Source of the DNA: Clostridiales bacterium UBA1777
GTDB taxonomy: Bacteria > Bacillota > Clostridia > Oscillospirales > Oscillospiraceae
Length of the DNA: 11,236 nucleotides
Assembly (NCBI GenBank): GCA_002315275.1
Contig: DCGN01000086.1
Location: forward strand, 1 to 11,236
Direction: 5' to 3'
Positions 1-7,078 of this stretch are shown in pieces (within the stretch, counting starts at the first letter, position 1; every line of letters starts with the position of its first letter). The notes under the pieces are model-generated. The model saw nothing but the letters and a program-made list of their open reading frames with translations, was not told the origin of the DNA and ran no database searches. The translations under genes and the position numbers were made by a program.

Positions 1-41
1 TTTCCTACAACATCTTGACACCGTCCTTTTTTCGGCTTTAT

Positions 42-70
42 TTGCATTTAATATTTCTGTGTGATATTAT
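42..70 (+). promoter_or_regulatory. Candidate promoter for the GH25 gene
   Basis: The box TATTAT at 65-70 matches the -10 consensus at five of six bases and is preceded by TG at 62-63, giving an extended -10 (TG-A-TATTAT). A weak -35, TTGCAT at 42-47, sits 17 bp upstream. Transcription would start near 77, between the promoter and the ATG at 103. A TTGACA at 15-20 exists but has no convincing -10 at the right distance. Confidence 0.45.
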
Positions 71-89
71 ATATTGGAACTGACCGATT

Positions 90-93
90 GGAG
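90..93 (+). promoter_or_regulatory. Ribosome binding site deciding the GH25 start
   Basis: GGAG lies 9 bases before the ATG at 103. The in-frame GTG at 61 overlaps the probable -10 box and has no ribosome site, so ATG 103 is preferred. Confidence 0.6.
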
Positions 94-102
94 TTTCATA
101 CA

Positions 103-993
103 ATGAAGACAGCTGTCCGACCGAGGCTAATACTCGCTTTAATTATAATAGTCATAGCAGGATTCTTTGTCCTTTTGCTTTTATCCCGAAGACCGTCGCA
201 GGAAGAAGAGGTCGACCCGCACGAGGGTCAGGTATACATATATGACGGTGAGGACTGGACATGGTACACTCCGCTTGAGGGCGTTGCCGTCAACCCGTTT
301 GACGAAAACAGCTTTAAAGCCTCCTCCGGCTACCCTTCGTATAAAGGCAATGACTATGAGGTAATGCTCGGCATCGACGTTTCCGAGCATCAGAAGCTCA
401 TCCGCTGGTCGGAGGTAGCCGCCTCGGGAATCGACTTTGCCTACATACGCCTCGGAAGGCGAGGCACAACGGAGGGCGGACTTTTCCTCGACGAATACTT
501 CTCCTCAAACATCATCGCCGCGAAGAACGCGGGGCTCAAGGTCGGAGTGTACTTCTTCTCCCAAGCTAAAACCGTGACAGAGGCATTTGAAGAGGCCGAG
601 TATGTGATATCAAATCTTCAGCCATACAGCGTTGATCTGCCTGTCGTATTCGACTGGGAGGAGGACGAGCGCACAGCCGATCTCGATCCGAGTATTTTAA
701 ATGACTGCGCGGTTGCCTTCTGCGAGACGGTCAAAAACGCCGGCTATGAACCGTGTGTCTATTTCGGACGGTTGACCGGTTATTACTTGTTTGACCTTCA
801 GCGCCTCAACTCCTATAAATTCTGGTTTTCACTCCCCGATATGAGTTGGCCGAGCTTTTATTACGGAGTTGATATGTGGCAGTACAGCTTCTCGGGCTCT
901 ATTCCCGGCATCGACACCGAGACTGACCTTGACATGATATTCACGCCTGTTTCCGCTAAGCCTGCATCCGAAGAAGCTTCTGCGGCGGATTAA
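103..993 (+). CDS. Membrane-anchored GH25 lysozyme-like muramidase
   Basis: A 296-residue protein of the glycoside hydrolase 25 (Chalaropsis-type lysozyme) family, which cleaves the MurNAc-GlcNAc bond of peptidoglycan. Residues 9-27 form one hydrophobic helix followed by RR, with no cleavage site, so it should be a signal anchor leaving the enzyme outside the cell. A stalk of about 60 residues leads to the catalytic domain (about 88-283). This shows GIDVSEHQ at 90-97 (D92), the strand VGVYFFSQA near 147-155, FDWE at 183-186 (D184 and the likely acid E186), MWQYS at 259-263 and a GIDTETDLD tail, all expected in an active family member. There is no wall-binding repeat, so the membrane anchor probably does the targeting. 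A role in wall remodelling rather than phage lysis is inferred, since no holin or phage gene is nearby. ATG 103 is chosen over the upstream GTG 61 because of GGAG at 90-93. Confidence 0.9.
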   Translation: MKTAVRPRLILALIIIVIAGFFVLLLLSRRPSQEEEVDPHEGQVYIYDGEDWTWYTPLEGVAVNPFDENSFKASSGYPSYKGNDYEVMLGIDVSEHQKLIRWSEVAASGIDFAYIRLGRRGTTEGGLFLDEYFSSNIIAAKNAGLKVGVYFFSQAKTVTEAFEEAEYVISNLQPYSVDLPVVFDWEEDERTADLDPSILNDCAVAFCETVKNAGYEPCVYFGRLTGYYLFDLQRLNSYKFWFSLPDMSWPSFYYGVDMWQYSFSGSIPGIDTETDLDMIFTPVSAKPASEEASAAD

Positions 994-1044
994 GGGTTCA
1001 ATGCACAGGCTCTAAACGAAATTCAGTTTTTTTAATATTTTTTG

Positions 1045-1072
1045 TTGACATACACAAATATTGTTATAAAAT
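1045..1072 (+). promoter_or_regulatory. Sigma-A promoter of the heptad-repeat protein
   Basis: A perfect -35 TTGACA at 1045-1050 and a -10 TAAAAT at 1067-1072 are separated by 16 bp. An overlapping TATAAA at 1065-1070 is a less well spaced alternative. The start would fall near 1079, leaving a leader of about 45 bases. Confidence 0.75.
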
Positions 1073-1089
1073 AGACATAGTAAAATTTG

Positions 1090-1104
1090 GGCAAATATAT
1101 TGCC
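1090..1104. promoter_or_regulatory. Short inverted repeat in the leader, possible operator
   Basis: GGCAA (1090-1094) and TTGCC (1100-1104) are perfect inverted arms around a 5-base AT spacer. They lie roughly 12-26 bases after the predicted transcription start. The position suits a repressor site, but 5-bp arms can arise by chance. Confidence 0.25.
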
Positions 1105-1113
1105 TATTATTAT

Positions 1114-1118
1114 GGAGG
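1114..1118 (+). promoter_or_regulatory. Ribosome binding site deciding the start of the heptad-repeat gene
   Basis: GGAGG lies 5 bases before the ATG at 1124. Two earlier in-frame starts, TTG 1100 and ATG 1112, either precede or overlap this site and have none of their own, so ATG 1124 is the likely start. Confidence 0.75.
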
Positions 1119-1123
1119 AAGAT

Positions 1124-2653
1124 ATGAAAACAGCAAATCGCATTATGGCAGCAATTCTTATTGTTGCGTCCCTGCTTTGTCTGGTTGGTGTCGGCGTTTC
1201 CTTTAAGGATGTAATCAGCGCAAAAGAAAAATGGACGGAAAGACATGATGAAGCAATTGAAAAAATCAATATGCTCAAGGACGGCGTAAGCCAGCTCTCC
1301 GAAAATTTTGAGACCTTTGCAAACGGCGTCATTACATATGAGGACGGATCAAAGCAGTTTGAAGAAGGCAAGAAGCTTATTGAAGAAAATGAGATAAAGC
1401 TTGCCGAAGGTGAAGAGACTCTTGCAAGCAGCAAAGAAACTCTCAACGCCGGTGTCGCATCCTACGCTTCCGGTGCTGCTCAGCTTGAGGCAGCACACCA
1501 GAGCTACAACGAGGCAGTTGCAAAGCTCGAGGCCGGAAAGCAGCAGCTTGCCGAAGGCAAGGCAGAGCTTGAGGCTAACCGTGAGGCATACAATGAGGGC
1601 AAGCAGAAGCTCGCACTTGTTCAGCCTATCTACACTATCGTAATGCCCCTTAACAACAAGTACAGTGCCGCTAAAGCTGAGTATGATGCAGCAGTTGCAG
1701 CCGGCGATGAAGCTGCAGCCGCATCCGCACAGTCCGAGATGGATAAGTACAGCACCCTTATGAACGCAAGTCTCGCAGGCTACACCATTCCTTCCCTCTG
1801 CGCGGAATATGAGTCCGGTCAGGAGCAGATAGCTGCATTTGAGGCAGCAGAGGCCAAGATAGCCGCTGCAGAGGCTACAATTTCCGAAAATGAGGCAAAG
1901 CTTGCCGCTGCAAAGGCAACGCTCGATTCCAAGGATAATCAGCTTGCTGCCGCAGGTGGAAAGATCAGCGCCGGACGCGTTGCCATAGCCGACGGTGAGA
2001 AGAAGCTTGAGGACGGCAAGAAGCAGCTTGCTGAAGGCAAGGAGACCCTTGCAAGCAGCGAAATTCAGCTTACCGAAGGACGCGAAAAGCTTGCCGTTTA
2101 TGAGGACGGAGAAGCTCAGCTTATTGCCGGTCTTGATACTTTAGTTGCAACCGATACATACTACACCGAAGACGGAAAGGCAATCGTTCCCTCCATCGGA
2201 GATCGTCTCGGCGATTACTCCTATTGGCTCAAGGGCACCGACGGCGAAGATGCCGTTTGGCTCGGCAGCAAGGTAGTTGACCTTGACAAGGCTTCCCTCG
2301 CCGCTGAGACTGCACTAAGCTTCCTTGATGATGTGGGTGTTGCAGTTACCGATGAGGTTGTCGGCCGCATCATTGATGTTTTAGTCCTCGCAGTTGCCGC
2401 TATTCTCGGCATTGTCGGCGGTATCCTCGGCCTTGCGAAGAAGAATCTCGCAGCTTGCATCATCAGCTGGATCGCATTCTTCGGCGCACTCACCGCAATC
2501 ATCATCCCCGGCTTCGGCGCAGGATTCACCTATCCCCTCTGCGCAGATGTCAGCGCTTACACGATGGGTATTCTCGGCTTCTGCATCATCCTCGCAGTTG
2601 CCTCTCTCGTATACGTTGTAATCAATATGTGCACCAAGAAAGACGCCGAATAA
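1124..2653 (+). CDS. Membrane protein with Leu-x-x-Gly heptad repeats and C-terminal helices
   Basis: A 509-residue envelope protein. One helix at about 7-26 is followed by a large, presumably extracytoplasmic region and three helices at about 413-436, 443-463 and 478-501. The middle holds two blocks of seven-residue units of the pattern x-L-x-x-G-x-x: about 48-166 (for example KLEAGKQ, QLAEGKA) and about 236-338 (KLEDGKK, QLAEGKE). An Ala-rich stretch (about 181-212) lies between them. This pattern is known as the X-X-X-Leu-X-X-Gly heptad repeat, found in the outer loops of YhgE/Pip and MmpL-like proteins of Gram-positives. It predicts long helices or coiled coils, perhaps folding back on each other. 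There are too few helices for an MmpL transporter and no ATPase motif. It is monocistronic between its own promoter and a strong terminator. The molecular function is unknown; a surface scaffold or a YhgE-like role is only a guess. Confidence 0.8.
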   Translation: MKTANRIMAAILIVASLLCLVGVGVSFKDVISAKEKWTERHDEAIEKINMLKDGVSQLSENFETFANGVITYEDGSKQFEEGKKLIEENEIKLAEGEETLASSKETLNAGVASYASGAAQLEAAHQSYNEAVAKLEAGKQQLAEGKAELEANREAYNEGKQKLALVQPIYTIVMPLNNKYSAAKAEYDAAVAAGDEAAAASAQSEMDKYSTLMNASLAGYTIPSLCAEYESGQEQIAAFEAAEAKIAAAEATISENEAKLAAAKATLDSKDNQLAAAGGKISAGRVAIADGEKKLEDGKKQLAEGKETLASSEIQLTEGREKLAVYEDGEAQLIAGLDTLVATDTYYTEDGKAIVPSIGDRLGDYSYWLKGTDGEDAVWLGSKVVDLDKASLAAETALSFLDDVGVAVTDEVVGRIIDVLVLAVAAILGIVGGILGLAKKNLAACIISWIAFFGALTAIIIPGFGAGFTYPLCADVSAYTMGILGFCIILAVASLVYVVINMCTKKDAE

Positions 2654-2671
2654 TTCCCTGTAAAAACGCAC

Positions 2672-2706
2672 AGCCCTGATACCGTTTCGGTATCGGGGCT
2701 TTTTTA
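2672..2706 (+). terminator. Rho-independent terminator after the heptad-repeat gene
   Basis: Arms 2672-2683 (AGCCCTGATACC) and 2689-2700 (GGTATCGGGGCT) pair over 12 bp with a single G-U wobble around a 5-base loop. The run of T at 2700-2705 follows directly. It isolates the heptad-repeat gene from the phosphatase operon. Confidence 0.93.
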
Positions 2707-2718
2707 ATTTGAAAACAC

Positions 2719-2747
2719 TCGCATTTTAAAGCGATCTATGCTATATT
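2719..2747 (+). promoter_or_regulatory. Extended -10 promoter of the phosphatase-peptidase-acetyltransferase operon
   Basis: TATATT at 2742-2747 is preceded by TG at 2739-2740 with one base between, an extended -10. The -35 position (about 2719-2724) is poorly conserved, as is tolerated with extended -10 boxes. The predicted start near 2754 leaves a leader of about 27 bases containing GGAG at 2769-2772. Confidence 0.55.
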
Positions 2748-2780
2748 AGTCAACAAGTTATATGATATGGAGAAGTTGAA

Positions 2781-3416
2781 ATGAAAATATACATTATACG
2801 TCACGGCGAAACGGATGCAAACAAGCTCGGGCTGTTTCAGGGTTGGACCGACTACCCTTTGAATGACTACGGTGTGATGCTTGCCGAGGAGACTGCGAAA
2901 GGCTTGGGCAGGATCAAATTTGATGCCGCCTTCTCAAGCCCGCTCATAAGAGCAAGGCAGACTGCCGAAATAATTCTGCGCGGCACAGGCAACTCCTGCC
3001 CCATCATTTTTGATGACAGGATCAAAGAGATACATGCGGGCGACTATGAGGAGAAGCATTTCCGCCCGGAATACGGCGAGATAAACATTGCCGATATAAA
3101 GCGTTTTTTTGAAGCCCCTCTGAGCCTCGGCGCTTTTCCAAACGGCGAAAGCGTTTCAGATGTCGTCAAGCGGACGCAGGCGTTTCTGCATGAGCTCGCA
3201 GAAAAGGATTACGGCAATGTCCTCGTTTCGACTCACGGGTGTGCCCTGCGCTGTATGTTGAATGAGTTCTACGACACAAACGATTTTTGGCACGGTCATG
3301 CTCCGTTCAACTGCGTCATCAACGTTGTTGAAGTCAGCAATGGCAAAATGGAGCTGACAGAGGACGACAAGGTATACTACGACCCGTCCCTTTGCATAGA
3401 CAGATTCAAAGTTTAA
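2781..3416 (+). CDS. Histidine phosphatase family protein (phosphoglycerate-mutase-like)
   Basis: A 211-residue cytoplasmic protein of the histidine phosphatase (GpmB/CobC/PhoE-like) superfamily, which transfers phosphate through a phospho-histidine. The N-terminus carries the signature RHGET at 7-11, with H8 as the nucleophile. SSPLIRARQTAE at 52-63 supplies the conserved arginine R57, E83 sits in the acid-donor region, and STHG at 150-153 gives the second histidine H152. The length is typical of cofactor-independent phosphatases and shorter than the roughly 250-residue dPGM glycolytic mutases, so a broad phosphatase is more likely than a glycolytic mutase. The substrate cannot be read from the sequence. 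It has GGAG 8 bases before its ATG and is first in an operon with the S9 peptidase, which starts 16 bases after its stop. Confidence 0.88.
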   Translation: MKIYIIRHGETDANKLGLFQGWTDYPLNDYGVMLAEETAKGLGRIKFDAAFSSPLIRARQTAEIILRGTGNSCPIIFDDRIKEIHAGDYEEKHFRPEYGEINIADIKRFFEAPLSLGAFPNGESVSDVVKRTQAFLHELAEKDYGNVLVSTHGCALRCMLNEFYDTNDFWHGHAPFNCVINVVEVSNGKMELTEDDKVYYDPSLCIDRFKV

Positions 3417-3432
3417 ACTTCGGAGGATAGAT

Positions 3433-5403
3433 ATGAAGCCTATTTCACTTGACGAGTTCACCCGTCTCAAATTCATCTCCAACATAGAATTCAGCCCCGA
3501 ATACTCCGCGGCCTGCTTCTGCGTCACGGCAGCGGATGTGAAGTCCAACTCTTACAGGCGCAATCTGTACATCCGCAAAAACGGCACTGTCCGTCAGCTG
3601 ACATCAGGCGGAAAGGAAGGCGCTTTCTTCTGGCTGGACAGTGACACCGTTGTCTTCCCGGCAGACAGAGATGCTTCTAAAGAGCCGTCTCTCGCCTCTA
3701 AATTCTATAAAATAAGCATCAGCGGAGGCGAGGCCGTACCGTTTTTGACGCTGCCTGTTCCGACAGAGAAGCTCATTCCTCTTAGCAACGGCGATTTTAT
3801 CGCAGTTTGCTCTGTTTTTCCCGGCTATGAGGAGCTTTACAAGGGAGATGAAAAACTCGCAAAAAAGTATCTTGCCGCACAGAAGGACGGCGAAGACTAT
3901 GAAATAGTCACGCAGTATCCGTGGTGGTGGAACGGAGGCACCTTCCATCATAATTCCTACAGCGCTCTGTATTATTACAGCTCCGCCAAGAAGGCGCTCT
4001 CTCAGCTCACGCCCAAGGGAATGAGCGTTTCCGATGTTAAGGTCGACAAGGCCGGTGAAAAGGTCTATTATTCAATGCTCGATATGACCGTTCCCTCCCC
4101 TAAGTATTTTGCCGGTGAGACCGTATACTGCACGGAGCTTTCATCCGGAGAGACGAAGACCGTCGCTTCCAGCAATGAGGCATTTATGATCGGCACATAC
4201 TTCCTTTGCGACAGCAAAATGATCCTCGCGGCAAGCGATCTTCACTGCGGCATCTGCTCCCCCTCCGATTTCTATACGCTTGATTATTCCACGGGCAATA
4301 TCTCCCTTTACGCCCGTATTAATAAAGACATCGGCTCGACGGTCGGCTCGGACGTGCGCTACGGCGGCGGCGAGTGCGCGAGAGTGATCGGTGATACGCT
4401 TTATTTCACCTGCACAAGCTATGATAACTGCAACCTTCTCAAGCTTGAGAACGGCGAGATCAACACCGTTATGGCAGGAAAGGGCTCTGTAGACTGCTTT
4501 GATATCACGCCCGACGGCCACGTCCTCGCCTGCGCTCTTTACGGCATGAGGCCGCAGGAGCTCTATAATGAAAACTGCAGGTGTCTGTCCTCGTTCAATA
4601 CCCGCGCCTGCGCGGGCAAGTATATTGCCGAGCCGGAGATTCTGAACTTTGAAAGGGCTGGTCAGGAGATACACGGCTTTGTGCTCAAGCCCTTCGGCTT
4701 TGAAAAGGGAAAGAAGTACCCCGTTATTATTGATATTCACGGCGGCCCGAGGACAGTTTACGGCCCAGTCTACTATCACGAGATGCAGTATTGGGCCGGT
4801 CTCGGATACTTTGTCATATTCTGCAATCCTACCGGCTCTGACGGCCGCGGAGACTTCATGGACATCTGCGGAAAGTACGGCACCGTCGATTACGACGACC
4901 TCATGGCGTTCTGTGACACCGCGCTTGAGGCTTATCCCGAGATGGATAAGGCCAACTTCTTCGAAACTGGCGGCTCCTACGGCGGATTCATGACGAACTG
5001 GATAATCGGCCACACAGACAGATTCCGCGCCTGCGCAAGCCAGCGCTCTATCTCTAACTGGACATCCTTCTGCGGCGTATCCGACATAGGCTACGATTTC
5101 GGCGAGGATCAGAACGCGGCAGATATTTGGACGAATCACGACAAGCTGTGGTGGCACAGTCCTCTCAAGTATGCCGACAGGGTAAAAACGCCTACTCTCT
5201 TCATCCACTCCTTTGAGGATTACCGCTGCCCTATCGACCAAGGCTATCAGATGTATTCCGCGCTCGTTCGCAATGGTGCGGAAGCGAGACTTGTCTGCTT
5301 CAAGGGCGAAAATCATGAGCTTTCACGCAGCGGCAAGCCTAAGCACAGACTCAAGAGACTTTCCGAGATAACCGAATGGTTCGAAACACATAGGGATAAA
5401 TGA
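3433..5403 (+). CDS. S9 family peptidase (prolyl oligopeptidase / acylaminoacyl-peptidase type)
   Basis: A 656-residue serine peptidase, the usual size for the S9C acylaminoacyl-peptidase/dipeptidyl-peptidase branch. Residues of roughly 1-390 resemble the beta-propeller that restricts access to short peptides. About 400-656 is the alpha/beta-hydrolase domain. Visible motifs are HGGP at 436-439 (oxyanion region), GGSYGGF at 513-519 with nucleophile S515, HSFEDYRCP at 592-600 with D596, and GENHEL at 625-630 with H628, giving a complete triad. There is no signal peptide or membrane helix, so it should act in the cytoplasm, releasing residues from oligopeptides. GGAGG at 3422-3426, six bases before the ATG, supports the start. 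It is the middle gene of a three-gene operon and overlaps the next gene by ATGA, which suggests coupled translation. The exact substrate preference is not deducible. Confidence 0.93.
   Translation: MKPISLDEFTRLKFISNIEFSPEYSAACFCVTAADVKSNSYRRNLYIRKNGTVRQLTSGGKEGAFFWLDSDTVVFPADRDASKEPSLASKFYKISISGGEAVPFLTLPVPTEKLIPLSNGDFIAVCSVFPGYEELYKGDEKLAKKYLAAQKDGEDYEIVTQYPWWWNGGTFHHNSYSALYYYSSAKKALSQLTPKGMSVSDVKVDKAGEKVYYSMLDMTVPSPKYFAGETVYCTELSSGETKTVASSNEAFMIGTYFLCDSKMILAASDLHCGICSPSDFYTLDYSTGNISLYARINKDIGSTVGSDVRYGGGECARVIGDTLYFTCTSYDNCNLLKLENGEINTVMAGKGSVDCFDITPDGHVLACALYGMRPQELYNENCRCLSSFNTRACAGKYIAEPEILNFERAGQEIHGFVLKPFGFEKGKKYPVIIDIHGGPRTVYGPVYYHEMQYWAGLGYFVIFCNPTGSDGRGDFMDICGKYGTVDYDDLMAFCDTALEAYPEMDKANFFETGGSYGGFMTNWIIGHTDRFRACASQRSISNWTSFCGVSDIGYDFGEDQNAADIWTNHDKLWWHSPLKYADRVKTPTLFIHSFEDYRCPIDQGYQMYSALVRNGAEARLVCFKGENHELSRSGKPKHRLKRLSEITEWFETHRDK
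5392..5396 (+). promoter_or_regulatory. Ribosome site between two adjacent GNAT start codons
   Basis: AGGGA, inside the end of the peptidase gene, lies 3 bases before ATG 5400 and 6 bases before ATG 5403. The spacing favours 5403, whereas the ATGA overlap geometry fits 5400. The two products differ by one methionine. Confidence 0.4.
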
Positions 5404-5924
5404 TGGATATTGTCAAGTGCACTGAAGAATACATCGCAGAAGTCGGCGCCATGTATGATAACGCCGTTTTCGCCCTTGAAAACTCAACAAACTATCCCCG
5501 ATGGATATACAAGGTCTACCCTACCGTTGAAAACGTAAAGCGCTGCACGGAAAACGGCGAGCTTTACATCTGCATAAATAACGACAGAGCCGTCGGTGCG
5601 TACAAGCTGAATGCCGATCCCGAGGGTAACTACGATAAGGGAAGCTGGCGCAGGCAGCTTAAGGTAGGCGAGTATCTCGTTATACATATGCTTGCCGTAG
5701 CCGTCGGGCAATTCGGCAATGGCATAGGCAAGGCAATGGTCGGCCATGCGCTCGAAACGGCGCGAAAAGGCGGCTATAAGGCCGTTCGCCTCGACGTAGT
5801 ACCTGATAATCTTCCCGCAATAAAGCTCTATACGGGCTTAGGCTTCACCTATGCAGGCACGGCAGATCTTGAGCGGGGAATAGAACATGTACCCGAGTTT
5901 TCACTCTTCGAGTTCAACCTATAA
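5400..5924 (+). CDS. GNAT family N-acetyltransferase
   Basis: A 174-residue acetyl-CoA-dependent acyltransferase of the GNAT fold. The acetyl-CoA pyrophosphate loop is seen as GQFGNGIGKAM at 103-113, a form of Q/R-x-x-G-x-G/A. It follows the strand VIHMLAV (94-100), and the motif-B region DNLPAIKLYTGLGF at 136-149 is typical of the family. The start overlaps the peptidase stop (ATGA at 5400-5403), so translation is probably coupled. ATG 5403 is an equally possible start. The acceptor could be an amino acid, peptide, protein terminus or small amine. Being co-transcribed with a peptidase makes peptides or amino acids attractive, but that is only a suggestion. It is the last gene of the operon, ending just before the shared hairpin. 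Confidence 0.88.
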   Translation: MMDIVKCTEEYIAEVGAMYDNAVFALENSTNYPRWIYKVYPTVENVKRCTENGELYICINNDRAVGAYKLNADPEGNYDKGSWRRQLKVGEYLVIHMLAVAVGQFGNGIGKAMVGHALETARKGGYKAVRLDVVPDNLPAIKLYTGLGFTYAGTADLERGIEHVPEFSLFEFNL

Positions 5925-5927
5925 CCT

Positions 5928-5972
5928 AAAACGGACACAGCCGATTTGATTTCGACTGTGTCCGTTTTTTAT
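5928..5972. terminator. Bidirectional terminator between convergent operons
   Basis: AAAACGGACACAG (5928-5940) plus CCGA pairs with TCGA plus CTGTGTCCGTTTT (5952-5968) with one C-A mismatch and a 7-base loop. An A-run on the left and a T-run on the right give a U-tract in either direction. It serves the GNAT gene (stop 5924) on the plus strand and the lipoprotein gene (stop at 5982) on the minus strand. Confidence 0.92.
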
Positions 5973-5981
5973 TTTGTCTGA

Positions 5982-7055
5982 TTACAGCGCGGGATCTGTC
6001 CACTCGCCGCCTTCATTATAACCGCTGTAGCCTCCGCCGTAGTATGTTACGGGCGGCTCAGCCTCTGAGTCTCCGATACATTCAAGCGGCATGAAACCGC
6101 GTTTGCCGTTTACCTCAACATAGTAGCAATCTTCAAACTCTTCAAGAACGACCGCATTGGTGTTCGCCTTGATAAGCTCAGGCTCTGTCTGCATACGGAA
6201 ATCGCCGAAGAAGATAGCATCGTTCTGCGCATACCCCTCCCACGCGACGAATACCGCCTTGTTATGGCCGCGGATGAACTTCTCCGAAACGGTCAGCACC
6301 TGTTGGAAATACAGTATCTCCGCCGTGGCGTTCTCCGTTTTAATTACATTTATAAGGTCTCCCCTGTAGAAGAAGCAGTAATACGCTTCAACTCCGTCAG
6401 CCCTGATATATCCTTTCGTCGGAAAGCCTCCGCTTAGGAATGAGAAGTAAAAATCGCCGTTGGAGGAAAGCTGGATATCGCCGCCGTCAGTGGGCTCGAA
6501 GCCGGAGTATGCGCCGCTGTTCGCCATTGGGTCATCCGCGGAAATATACTCCGCTTTAGTGTAGCATTCCCTGCCGTCTTCAAATCTCACGCCGAGGCAA
6601 AGCCCCATCTCCGCGAAAACTGTAACAGGAATGCCTTTGTCAGCCTTTATCCCCGCGCTATGCGTAAGATATATGTCGTCGAAAAACTCGGCGTTTTCAA
6701 GGACGAAGCCTTCCCACTCGGTATCCTTTTCATTTATAAGCCTCACAAAGCGCTTCTCTATGTACAGCTTATTATCATTTATCCTGCAAAGGTAATATTC
6801 CCCGCTCTCGGACTGAACCTCAACCTCTGTTCCCCTTTCAAGCTTCAGCAGCGCTGCGGGAAGATCATCGACGAGCACCGTCGCAGGTGTCGTATCGGGT
6901 ACGGGTGTCGGTGTCGGTTCGGGAGTCGGCGTGTGCTCCGGCTCTGCCGCAGCAGCAGGCTCGGTATCTTTTGTTTTTGTAAGGCCGCATCCGCTCATCA
7001 GGCATATTGAAGCAAGCACAGCGATGAGCAGAAGCGCCGAAATCGTTTTTTTCAT
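5982..7055 (-). CDS. Lipoprotein with Thr/Pro linker and SH3-like segments
   Basis: A 357-residue predicted surface lipoprotein. MKK plus a hydrophobic core (4-20) ends in L-M-S-G-C with C23 as the lipidation site; M at position -3 is a less common but tolerated lipobox residue. Residues 32-58 are an Ala/Glu then Thr/Pro-rich linker of TPTPEPTP type. The rest contains stretches like bacterial SH3 domains: about 60-106 (ERGTEVEV, then a KRFVRL end), about 135-172 and about 284-327 (YYVEVNGKRGFMPLECI). The tail is Gly/Tyr-rich. SH3-like folds often bind wall peptides, so attachment to or sensing of the wall is plausible, but no enzyme motif is visible. It starts 23 bases after the large dehydratase subunit, with AGGAG 7 bases before the ATG, and ends at the shared terminator. 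It is therefore probably the last gene of that operon, a surprising partner for a cytoplasmic dehydratase. Confidence 0.75.
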   Translation of the reverse strand: MKKTISALLLIAVLASICLMSGCGLTKTKDTEPAAAAEPEHTPTPEPTPTPVPDTTPATVLVDDLPAALLKLERGTEVEVQSESGEYYLCRINDNKLYIEKRFVRLINEKDTEWEGFVLENAEFFDDIYLTHSAGIKADKGIPVTVFAEMGLCLGVRFEDGRECYTKAEYISADDPMANSGAYSGFEPTDGGDIQLSSNGDFYFSFLSGGFPTKGYIRADGVEAYYCFFYRGDLINVIKTENATAEILYFQQVLTVSEKFIRGHNKAVFVAWEGYAQNDAIFFGDFRMQTEPELIKANTNAVVLEEFEDCYYVEVNGKRGFMPLECIGDSEAEPPVTYYGGGYSGYNEGGEWTDPAL

Positions 7056-7062
7056 TAATGTT

Positions 7063-7067
7063 CTCCT
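7063..7067 (-). promoter_or_regulatory. Ribosome binding site deciding the lipoprotein start
   Basis: AGGAG on the minus strand lies 7 bases before the ATG at 7055. The longer reading frame opening at 7085 would overlap the upstream stop and put ten extra residues before the signal sequence, so it is rejected. Confidence 0.75.
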
Positions 7068-7078
7068 GAAAGGTGAGT

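Noticed and set aside
15..20. TTGACA as a -35 box for the GH25 gene
   Set aside because: The sequence 16-18 bp downstream (around 37-44) matches the -10 consensus poorly; the extended -10 at 65-70 fits the gene better.
103..993. Phage lysis cassette suggested by the GH25 lysozyme
   Set aside because: The enzyme has a membrane anchor, no holin or phage structural genes are nearby, and the neighbours are ordinary chromosomal genes.
4141..5316. Minus-strand open frame of 391 codons opposite the S9 peptidase gene
   Set aside because: The plus strand carries a complete catalytic triad and a good ribosome site. The antisense frame has no recognisable motif and is a by-product of codon bias.
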